Shown here: positions 8,233-14,001 of the stretch, piece by piece
Position numbering within the stretch: position 1 is the stretch's first letter
How the letters are laid out: each line of letters opens with the position of its first letter
Assembly: GCA_013213875.1 (NCBI GenBank)
Contig: JABSSV010000247.1
Location: forward strand, 1 to 14,001
Source of the DNA: Lysobacterales bacterium
Lineage (GTDB): Bacteria; Pseudomonadota; Gammaproteobacteria; Xanthomonadales; SZUA-36
Reading direction: 5' to 3'
Length of the DNA: 14,001 nt
Notes under the pieces: model-generated
The model's input: the letters and a program-made list of their open reading frames with translations, nothing else
Databases searched by the model: none
Told to the model about the DNA's origin: nothing
Made by a program: the position numbers and the translations under genes

Positions 8233-8949
8233 TCACGCATGGGCTTTAACGGTACGGTCCGGGGCGCGCCAGCGATAGCCGGCGCCGTAGACCGTGTCGA
8301 GTCGGTCGAAGTCCGCATCGACCGTTTCGAATTTACGGCGAATGCGTTTGATGTGACTGGTAATGGTCTGATCATCAACCAGCACGTTGGCATCATCCAT
8401 GAGTTGCTGTCGCGTGCGCACATGGCCCGGGTGCTTTGCCAGCGAGTGAATCAGCCAGAACTCCGTTACCGTTAGCGGCACCGCAGCGCCGCGCCAACTG
8501 ACTTCCATACGATCCACCGACAATTCCAGTTCGCCGCGCTCCAGCTTCCGTTCCGCCGCACCCTCACCTGACAGCGCCTCAACCCGGCGAAACAGAGCTG
8601 CGACGCGCGTCACCAGATGCGGCAGGCTGATGTCCTTGGTCAGATAGTCGTCGGCCCCGAGGCGCAGACCGGAGATCACATCAAAGTCCGAGTCGCGCGC
8701 CGTTAAAAAAATAATGGGCAGGCTGCGCGACAGGCCACGCAATTCACGGCAGAGCTCAAAGCCACCCTCTACATCGGCACCCAGACCCACATCGATAATC
8801 ACCAAATCAGGCAAGCGACGGCGAAAGGCTTCCAGGGCGCTGATGCGATCAGCAAAGCCATTGACCCGATAGTTATAGCGACGCAGTGCATCCTCATAGT
8901 TATGACGAATGGCGGCCTCGTCCTCAACAATCGCAATCTGGCGCTGCAT
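8233..8949 (-). CDS. pdsR: Proteobacterial dedicated sortase system response regulator (OmpR family)
   Basis: DNA-binding response regulator of 238 residues that should receive phosphate from PdsS and control transcription, most plausibly of the divergent target-sortase pair and its own operon. The receiver domain (about 3-118) has the acidic pocket Glu9-Asp10, phospho-acceptor Asp53 in IIDVGLG, Thr83 in FLTARDSD and Lys105 in DYLTKDIS. The stretch GGFELCREL (62-70) together with DSDFDVISGLRLGADDY matches the family described as TIGR03787. The C-terminal winged helix (about 133-232) has LTVTEFWLIHSLAKHPG, the recognition region TITSHIKRIRRKF, and the wing TVYGAGYRW. The ATG at 8949 is well supported by a strong purine-rich ribosome-binding site. 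It is first in a minus-strand unit with pdsS and faces the plus-strand target gene across 189 bp. Confidence 0.95.
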   Translation of the reverse strand: MQRQIAIVEDEAAIRHNYEDALRRYNYRVNGFADRISALEAFRRRLPDLVIIDVGLGADVEGGFELCRELRGLSRSLPIIFLTARDSDFDVISGLRLGADDYLTKDISLPHLVTRVAALFRRVEALSGEGAAERKLERGELELSVDRMEVSWRGAAVPLTVTEFWLIHSLAKHPGHVRTRQQLMDDANVLVDDQTITSHIKRIRRKFETVDADFDRLDTVYGAGYRWRAPDRTVKAHA

Positions 8950-8958
8950 GATCTTCTT

Positions 8959-8965
8959 CTCCCTC
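8959..8965 (-). promoter_or_regulatory. Strong Shine-Dalgarno of pdsR
   Basis: GAGGGAG on the minus strand, 9 nt before the pdsR ATG, fixes that start. It is clearly stronger than the sites before pdsS, trpE and the target gene. Confidence 0.7.
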
Positions 8966-9086
8966 TGAAACTGGAGCCCAGCATACGGCCTCCGTCAGCT
9001 TCCTGGCACCCAGCTTCGCCGCTGCGGAATCCGATGCCCGAAGTTTGCCCGATTCCTGCCGGTGTAGCACCCGATTGAGCCACGAG

Positions 9087-9104
9087 GGCGGCAGCTGTGC
9101 CGCC
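9087..9104 (+). promoter_or_regulatory. Inverted repeat in the leader of the sortase target gene
   Basis: GGCGGCA and TGCCGCC pair perfectly around the loop GCTG; two more pairs form if one G is bulged. It ends 34 nt before the ATG at 9139. There is no U-run after it, so it does not look like a terminator. It could be an operator for a dimeric regulator such as PdsR, or an mRNA leader hairpin. Confidence 0.4.
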
Positions 9105-9138
9105 TCTAATAAACGCTCAACTTCAACCAGAGCCTGCC

Positions 9139-11280
9139 ATGAAAAGCACCCAAGCACCCCGTCAGGGCATCCGCGCCGCCCTCGAAGCACGTAGCCAGCG
9201 CCTCTATCCCGCCCTGCACCAATCCCCTGCAAGCAGGCCCGACCCCCGCCGCCTGCGCTGGCAGGATCGAACCCTGTTGATACTGGCCATGGTGCTGGGT
9301 GCCATGTTGCTGCTGCGGCTTGAAACCGCGAGCGCGCAGCAGACCGTTGCCCTGCCAGACTGGGGCCTGACCTTTACCAGCGAGCATTCCCAGTGGCACC
9401 AGCTGGCACTCAATACGTCCGTGGTGGTGGAACTGGACGGGCAACTGGCCCGCGTGCACATCGCCCAACGCTTCCGTAATGACTCCCTGTCCTGGCTGGA
9501 GGGCAACTACCGCTTTCCGCTGCCCACGGGAGCCGCGGTAGATCAGCTTTTTGTGCGCGTGGGCGATCGCATCATAGAAGGTGAGGTGCAGCCCCGGGAA
9601 GAGGCCCGGCAAACCTATCAGGCAGCCCGGGCACAGGGGAAGACCGCGTCCCTGGTGCGGCAGGAGCGGGCCAACCAGTTTACGACCCAGCTGGCCAATA
9701 TCGGACCGGGAGAAACGGTCGACGTGCTGTTGGGTTTTCTGGTCACGGTGGATTATCAGGACGGACACTTCACCTTTCGCCTGCCCACGACCTTTACGCC
9801 GCGCTACGCCAGCGAGGCGCAAGCAAGCACCGGGCGGGCGGCCCCGCGGCCCGCCATGGCGGCGCCACAATCCCTGTCTGATCATGGTTTCGAACTCAAG
9901 CTGGAGCTAGCCAGCGCGCTGCCGCTGGCCACGCTGGAGAGCCTGCACCACGACGTCGAAATTCAGGAGACGCCAGGCGGCTATGAAATTCGCTTGGCAG
10001 ATGCCGCAGCGCAGACCGATCGGGACTTTGAGCTGCGCTGGAGCCCGGCACTGACACAGGAACCGCAGTCCACGCTCAGCACCTGGCGCGAGGGCGATGA
10101 AGTCTATGCCCAGCTCATGCTGCTACCACCGGCAGAAGCATCGCTGCAGGCACAGCCGCGTGAAGTGATCTTCCTTATCGATACGTCCGGTTCCATGGAA
10201 GGGGCATCCCTGGAACAGGCTCGCGCGGCGCTGCATGAGGGCCTGCAGCAGCTCCAGGCCGGCGATCGATTCAACCTGCTTGAATTCAGCAACCATACCC
10301 GCTCCCTGTTCCCGCGCCCCGAGCCGTTCACCGGCGGACGACTGCTGCAAGCCCAGCGCTGGATTGACCGCTTGCATGCGAATGGCGGCACGGAAATGGC
10401 CCCGGCACTGCAGCAGGCACTGCAAGGCGAGGTAGCGGACGGTTTACTGCGGCAGGTGGTATTTATCACGGATGGCAGCGTCGGCAATGAGCGCGAACTG
10501 CTCGCGCTGGTAGCCGCACAGCTTGGCGCCAGCCGTCTGTTTACCGTCGCTATCGGTACCGCACCCAATGACTGGTTCATGCGCAAGGCTGCGGTCATTG
10601 GGCGCGGGCATGCCACGCGCATTGGGCGCCTGGAGGATGTCGCTGAGACCATGAACAGCCTGTGGTCCCGGATCCGCCTGCCGGCAATCTCGGACCTGTG
10701 CATCGACTGGGGTACCGGGGCGGAGTATTACCCGGTAATCCTGCCGGACCTGTATGCCGGGACGCCGCTATGGTTGACCGCCAAACTGGACCGCGAGCCG
10801 CAGCGCGTGAGCCTTTGCGGCCAGCTCAACGGACACAGCTGGTCACAGGAGCTTGAGCCGCAGGAACTACCGGGCCGGGCCACGCTGGCCACCTTGTGGG
10901 CACGCCAGAAGATCGAGGCGCTGGAAGACGGTCTGAGCTTTGGTCAGGATCGCGAGCAAACCCACGCGCAGATCACCCAACTGGCACTGAAGTACGGGCT
11001 GCTCACGGCCTACACCAGCCTGGTCGCCGTGGATCGCACGCCGGCACGGCCTGATCAGGAAGCGCTGGGCATGGCCAGCGTGCCAAGCCTGTTGCCCGCT
11101 GGTAGCACCGGGCGCACTGCCGCATTTCCCAACACCGCCACCGGCTGGCCGCTACAGCTGGCCCTGGGTCTGCTGGTGCTGGCTATCAGCACCCTGCTGC
11201 TGCTGTTTCCCTTCGCCCAGCTGCGGCGGTTCCGCCGGTGGCTGGCCCAGGCCTTGCCGGGCCGTGTGGGCCACTCATGA
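9139..11280 (+). CDS. Dedicated sortase target protein with VIT and vWA domains (marine proteobacterial sortase target family)
   Basis: Exported protein of 713 residues that ends in a sortase sorting signal. The ATG at 9139 is preferred to an in-frame GTG at 9097 because the extra 14 residues look unrelated to a protein start. A 45-residue basic N-region precedes the hydrophobic core (about 45-60) and a likely cleavage site after TASA (66). A VIT domain (about 72-215) carries RFRNDSLSWLEGNYRFPLP and ERANQFTTQLANIGPGE. A vWA domain (about 342-510) has a complete MIDAS: DTSGS (348-352), Thr418 in GGTEM, and Asp445 in ITDG. The C-terminus has FPNTATG (663-669), a hydrophobic helix (about 670-691) and the basic tail LRRFRRW (695-701). 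This is the architecture of the TIGR03788 family, usually the only sortase substrate in its genome. Cleavage after Thr666 is expected. It overlaps the sortase gene by ATGA. The biological role of the family is not established. Confidence 0.93.
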   Translation: MKSTQAPRQGIRAALEARSQRLYPALHQSPASRPDPRRLRWQDRTLLILAMVLGAMLLLRLETASAQQTVALPDWGLTFTSEHSQWHQLALNTSVVVELDGQLARVHIAQRFRNDSLSWLEGNYRFPLPTGAAVDQLFVRVGDRIIEGEVQPREEARQTYQAARAQGKTASLVRQERANQFTTQLANIGPGETVDVLLGFLVTVDYQDGHFTFRLPTTFTPRYASEAQASTGRAAPRPAMAAPQSLSDHGFELKLELASALPLATLESLHHDVEIQETPGGYEIRLADAAAQTDRDFELRWSPALTQEPQSTLSTWREGDEVYAQLMLLPPAEASLQAQPREVIFLIDTSGSMEGASLEQARAALHEGLQQLQAGDRFNLLEFSNHTRSLFPRPEPFTGGRLLQAQRWIDRLHANGGTEMAPALQQALQGEVADGLLRQVVFITDGSVGNERELLALVAAQLGASRLFTVAIGTAPNDWFMRKAAVIGRGHATRIGRLEDVAETMNSLWSRIRLPAISDLCIDWGTGAEYYPVILPDLYAGTPLWLTAKLDREPQRVSLCGQLNGHSWSQELEPQELPGRATLATLWARQKIEALEDGLSFGQDREQTHAQITQLALKYGLLTAYTSLVAVDRTPARPDQEALGMASVPSLLPAGSTGRTAAFPNTATGWPLQLALGLLVLAISTLLLLFPFAQLRRFRRWLAQALPGRVGHS

Positions 11281-11894
11281 CCCAGCCACGCAAGGCGCTA
11301 GCCCTGAGCGCAGCGCTATTGGCCATCGGGATCATGGGGCACGCGCTGTGGATACCCGCGAAAGCGGGTCTGGGGCAGGAACTGCTGGAACGCGCTTGGA
11401 CCCGACAGCAGCTACAGCAAACCGCGGTCAAACCCTGGCCCTGGGCGGATACCTCGCCGGTCGGTGTGCTGGAAATCCCGCGACTGGGGCTCAGGCAACT
11501 GGTGCTGGAGGGCAGCTCGGACCGCAACTTGGCTTGGGGACCCACGGTTCTCGGGAAGTTATCAGTCCAGGACCCCATCGTCAGCGGCCACCGCGACACG
11601 CACTTCCGTCAGCTGGCCGATCTGGTCCCGGGTGACCGGCTGCTGCTCACCGATCGGCATGGCATCCGTTCCTACCGCGTGGCCTGGCTGGATATCGTCG
11701 ACAGCCGGCGGCAGGAACTGGTATTTGCCAGCGGCCAGAGGCGCCTGACGCTGGTTACCTGCTACCCGTTTGAGGCGCAACAGGCCGGCGGACCCTTGCG
11801 GCTGGTAGTCACCGCCCTGCCGGAACAGACAGCAACTGACTATTCGCCAGCCAGGGCCTCACACAGGGATACGTTATCGGTCACCACGCGTTGA
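11277..11894 (+). CDS. Class GN sortase (proteobacterial dedicated sortase)
   Basis: Membrane-anchored cysteine transpeptidase of 205 residues, expected to cleave the preceding target at its FPNTAT signal and transfer it to an acceptor, which is unknown in Gram-negatives. The start is the ATG at 11277, which overlaps the target stop as ATGA; a GTG at 11238 is less likely. An N-terminal TM helix (about 7-25) is followed by the sortase beta-barrel. The catalytic set is complete: His105 in SGHRDTHF, Cys162 in VTCYPF, and Arg175 in GGPLRLVV. These match the marine proteobacterial sortase family (TIGR03784). The last 18 residues (188-205), beyond the catalytic Arg and final strand, are encoded antisense to the end of the endonuclease gene. 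They look like a read-through tail rather than a conserved element. Confidence 0.94.
   Translation: MTQPRKALALSAALLAIGIMGHALWIPAKAGLGQELLERAWTRQQLQQTAVKPWPWADTSPVGVLEIPRLGLRQLVLEGSSDRNLAWGPTVLGKLSVQDPIVSGHRDTHFRQLADLVPGDRLLLTDRHGIRSYRVAWLDIVDSRRQELVFASGQRRLTLVTCYPFEAQQAGGPLRLVVTALPEQTATDYSPARASHRDTLSVTTR
11840..11894. other. Tail-to-tail coding overlap of sortase and endonuclease genes
   Basis: The sortase stop (TGA, 11892-11894) lies beyond the endonuclease stop (TAG, complement of 11840-11842), so 55 bp are coding on both strands. The endonuclease end looks family-like while the sortase tail does not, so the sortase gene has probably run into its neighbour. Confidence 0.9.
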
Positions 11895-13153
11895 AGGGCA
11901 ATTTCACCGCTGCGGCCGGCAGCAGGAAACTCATAACGCAACAGCAACTCATTGCAGCCGCGGAACAGCAGCTCATAGTGGCCATAGGGTGTTTCGCGCT
12001 GCACCGGCGTCGGATCGTCAAACAGGCCGCCACTGGCGAGGGTCACCGCCAGCCTGGCCTCAGCGCCCTCATAGGCACCCAGAGCGGTAAACCAACGGTG
12101 TTCAGTTGCGCCCAGATTCGCCCGGGCGCCCGGGTCTGGTGGCTCACTATCGAAGGTAAAATGCGCCAGCAGCAGCTGCCCCTGCTGCGGCAGCACGGTG
12201 ATGAAAAAACCTTGACCCGCGGTGGCCGGGTCGTACCAGGCGTCGTTAAGACCCGCGTTGATCTGAAAGCTGCACAGCGCGAGATAAAGACATTCGACCC
12301 ACTGGGGCTCGTCCACGAAAGGGTTGCGGTTACCCTGATAGCTGGCAATCACCTCATTGCGCAGGCGTTCCGCATGATCCGGCGGATCCTCCCGATGCCA
12401 CGCCAATAAGCTATCCAGCATACCCATCCAGGCCACCGGCTCATTGCGACCGGTGCGCGCACTGTCAATCAGCGAGCGGTCATTGGTCAGTCGCAAATCC
12501 GGCTCTGACGCGCCGCTGACGCCATGCGCACCCCCCTCATAACGAATGTCCATGTAGAACATGGCGCGCGCAATATCACCGCGGCGCTGGTCCCAGACTT
12601 CCCAGCGCCCGTCGGTAAACTCACCATCGGTCCAGTTACTGCGCCCCGCATAGGTGCCGTCACCGGATGCGGCGCTGACGGGATATTCCACACATCCCTC
12701 AAGACAGTCCTCATAGGGTTTATTGGAACGCGCCGAGTTGTAATCGGCATCGCTGAGAAACAGCGCATGCGTATCGGTAAAAGGGTAGTTCAGTGACGCC
12801 CCGTCGTTATCCGGAAAACCATAGGAACGCGGCCAACTATGCTCACGGTTGTAATTCTCATTACCGCCGCCGCGCCGCACGTAGCGGTTGTTCCGATATA
12901 GCGTGAGGATACGCACAGAATCATCCGGATCCCGGTCAGCCTCCTCAAGAATGTCCCAGGTATCGGTCTCGAAGGACGTGTAGGGATAGCGCGTATGATC
13001 GTCGATGATCTCGTGCAGCGTGGTTCGCAGCGTCTCCGGCGAACTCGCATCGACCGATGCATAATAATCATCCGCTGGCTGGGCCAGCGCGAGCAGGGGC
13101 TGCAGAAGCAGCAGCGCCAGGCAGACGCGGCGCCTAGGCAGCCTCAATTTCAT
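11840..13153 (-). CDS. Secreted endonuclease I (EndA/NucM type) with extra C-terminal domain
   Basis: Secreted non-specific DNA/RNA nuclease of the His-Me finger class, 437 residues. The signal peptide MKLRLPRRR plus a Leu-rich core is probably cleaved after LALA (24). The catalytic core (about 28-297) has NREHSWPRSYG (102-112) with the expected metal ligand Glu104 and general base His105, DADYNSARSN (135-144) with the metal ligand Asn139, RRGDIARAMFYM (190-201) and NRNPFVDEPQWVE (275-287). Cys150 and Cys154 may form a disulfide. A separate C-terminal domain (about 298-437) starts with NDAWYDPATAGQGFF and ends with VTDNVSLCEAL. I recall the same domain on other secreted gammaproteobacterial proteins, but its function is unknown to me. 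The ATG at 13153 fits the signal peptide and overlaps the rpe stop by 20 nt, suggesting translational coupling. An upstream in-frame start at 13309 would lie inside rpe and is unlikely. It may scavenge extracellular nucleic acid or degrade biofilm DNA. Confidence 0.92.
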   Translation of the reverse strand: MKLRLPRRRVCLALLLLQPLLALAQPADDYYASVDASSPETLRTTLHEIIDDHTRYPYTSFETDTWDILEEADRDPDDSVRILTLYRNNRYVRRGGGNENYNREHSWPRSYGFPDNDGASLNYPFTDTHALFLSDADYNSARSNKPYEDCLEGCVEYPVSAASGDGTYAGRSNWTDGEFTDGRWEVWDQRRGDIARAMFYMDIRYEGGAHGVSGASEPDLRLTNDRSLIDSARTGRNEPVAWMGMLDSLLAWHREDPPDHAERLRNEVIASYQGNRNPFVDEPQWVECLYLALCSFQINAGLNDAWYDPATAGQGFFITVLPQQGQLLLAHFTFDSEPPDPGARANLGATEHRWFTALGAYEGAEARLAVTLASGGLFDDPTPVQRETPYGHYELLFRGCNELLLRYEFPAAGRSGEIALQRVVTDNVSLCEALAGE

Positions 13154-13805
13154 GGCGCATGGCCGCGATGGTTGCCGCGTAGTCTTCACTGCCAAAAATG
13201 GCCGAGCCGGCCACGAAGCTGTCGGCACCGGCAGCGGCGATCTCGCCAATATTGTCAATCTTGACGCCGCCGTCGATTTCCAGACGGATGTCACGCCCGC
13301 TGCTGTCAATCATGGCCCGCACCTGACGCAGCTTGTCGAGCACGTGGGGAATGAACTTCTGACCCCCGAAGCCCGGATTGACCGACATGAGCAGCACCAT
13401 GTCCAGCTGCCCCAGTACCCAGTCGAGCTGCTCCAGCGAACTGGCTGGATTCAACACCAGGCCCGCCTGGCAACCCTGCTCCCGGATCAAGGCCAGGCTG
13501 CGATCCACGTGACGACTTGCTTCCGGATGAAAGGTGATCATGCTGGCACCGGCCTGCGCGAACTGCACAATCAGATCATCCACCGGCTCAACCATTAGGT
13601 GCACATCAATCGGTGCCGTAATGCCATAGTCACGCAAAGCTTTACACACCATGGGCCCGATCGTGAGATTTGGCACGTAATGATTGTCCATGACATCAAA
13701 ATGTACCCAGTCAGCGCCCGCATCGAGCACGGCCTGGGTATCTTCACCGAGCCGGGCAAAGTCCGCGGACAGGATGGAGGGAGCGATGACGGGGGGCTGT
13801 TTCAT
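13134..13805 (-). CDS. rpe: Ribulose-phosphate 3-epimerase
   Basis: Cytoplasmic TIM-barrel enzyme interconverting D-ribulose 5-phosphate and D-xylulose 5-phosphate in the pentose phosphate pathway. The 223 residues are the normal family length. Motifs are IAPSILSADFARLG (7-20), HFDVMDNHYVPNLTIGP (35-51) with metal ligands His35 and Asp37, DVHLMVE (67-73) with His69, MSVNPGFGGQKF (140-151), and EIDGGV (176-181) with catalytic Asp178. The start is set by AGGAGT 8 nt upstream. It is followed on the same strand by the endonuclease gene with a 20-nt overlap, rather than by gph, its usual neighbour in many gammaproteobacteria. Confidence 0.97.
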   Translation of the reverse strand: MKQPPVIAPSILSADFARLGEDTQAVLDAGADWVHFDVMDNHYVPNLTIGPMVCKALRDYGITAPIDVHLMVEPVDDLIVQFAQAGASMITFHPEASRHVDRSLALIREQGCQAGLVLNPASSLEQLDWVLGQLDMVLLMSVNPGFGGQKFIPHVLDKLRQVRAMIDSSGRDIRLEIDGGVKIDNIGEIAAAGADSFVAGSAIFGSEDYAATIAAMRHEIEAA

Positions 13806-13813
13806 GGGTTGCG

Positions 13814-13819
13814 ACTCCT
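13814..13819 (-). promoter_or_regulatory. Ribosome-binding site of rpe
   Basis: AGGAGT on the minus strand, 8 nt before the rpe ATG; a strong, well-spaced site that fixes the start. Confidence 0.75.
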
Positions 13820-13887
13820 GTGGACGCGCCTAGAACGTTTCTGCGAGCGACAGTGTACTGGAAGCGCGCCCAATCCGGCAGGTCCTG

Positions 13888-14001
13888 CTACTTAAAACCA
13901 CGCGCCTGCTTGAGCCGGTCGTAGGCCAGGTTGATGTCCCGCACGCGGGCTTTAGCCCGCTCCATCATTTCCTCCGGCAATCCCTGGGAGACCAGACGGT
14001 C
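13888..14001 (-). CDS. djlA: Co-chaperone DjlA, C-terminal end only (5' part outside window)
   Basis: The minus-strand frame is open from the window edge to a TAG (complement of 13888-13890), giving 37 residues that begin with DRLVSQGLPEEMMERAK and end with AYDRLKQARGFK. This closely resembles the end of the J domain of DjlA, which in E. coli ends KGFK and is the DnaK-stimulating part of this inner-membrane co-chaperone. The HPD motif should fall just outside the window, since the visible part begins at its expected Asp. It lies 82 nt upstream of rpe on the same strand. No convincing promoter or terminator was seen in the gap. Confidence 0.85.
   Translation of the reverse strand, partial: DRLVSQGLPEEMMERAKARVRDINLAYDRLKQARGFK

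Larger units (their letters stand above)
8950..9138. promoter_or_regulatory. Divergent control region between pdsR and the sortase target gene
   Basis: This 189-bp gap separates two divergent units and is the largest non-coding stretch here. It must hold the promoters of both. No convincing sigma70 -35/-10 pair was found on either strand. A 7-bp inverted repeat with a 4-nt loop lies near the target gene. PdsR binding here is an inference from the gene arrangement. Confidence 0.5.

Noticed and set aside
7656..8249. Plus-strand open frame opposite the start of pdsS
   Set aside because: Its composition is that of an antisense shadow and it overlaps the signal-anchor and sensor regions of a well-supported kinase.
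9004..9019. Possible sigma54-type promoter (TGGCAC then TTCGC) in the divergent region
   Set aside because: The -12 element lacks the needed GC at the correct spacing, and there is no sigma54 activator domain in PdsR.
13945..13960. Inverted repeat GCGGGCT-TT-AGCCCGC near the right edge
   Set aside because: It lies inside the djlA coding end, in the Arg/Ala codons of a conserved helix, has only a 2-nt loop and no U-run, so it is not a terminator.

Overview
The window reads as chromosomal DNA of a GC-rich gammaproteobacterium, probably marine or halophilic. The basis is the rpe and trpE neighbourhood, a DjlA C-terminus, a Cys-form SelO, and a complete copy of the 'proteobacterial dedicated sortase system', which is known mainly from marine Proteobacteria. 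The genus cannot be named from the sequence. No tRNA, rRNA, insertion sequence or CRISPR array is visible, and coding density is very high: the largest gene-free stretch is 189 bases (8950-9138).

Layout. (1) 1-3183 (+): the 3' part of a very large secreted or surface protein made of eight DUF11/DUF7507-like beta-sandwich repeats, ending in a hydrophobic segment and a basic tail. (2) 3205-4620 (-): selO, a protein AMPylator. (3) 4645-6117 (-): trpE, anthranilate synthase component I. (4) 6177-11894: a compact divergent cassette, with histidine kinase pdsS and response regulator pdsR on the minus strand, and a VIT/vWA sortase-target protein plus a class GN sortase on the plus strand. (5) 11840-13153 (-): a secreted endonuclease I with an extra C-terminal domain. 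(6) 13134-13805 (-): rpe. (7) 13888-14001 (-): the last 37 codons of djlA.

How it fits together. The sortase should cleave the single dedicated target at its C-terminal sorting signal, here FPNTAT rather than an LP-type motif. PdsS/PdsR, divergently transcribed from a shared 189-bp region, probably control this pair from an envelope or glycan signal sensed by a large periplasmic region. The OmpA-like partner PdsO, often found with this system, is not in the window.

The cassette and the endonuclease lie between rpe and trpE, where Pseudomonas and many relatives carry rpe-gph-trpE. The gph gene is absent here, and the sortase and endonuclease genes overlap by 55 bp tail to tail. Together these suggest insertion of an accessory envelope module into a housekeeping operon. 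The most interesting items are this module with its variant sorting motif, and the repeat protein, whose domains use either a cysteine pair or a calcium-type acidic loop at the same place in the fold.
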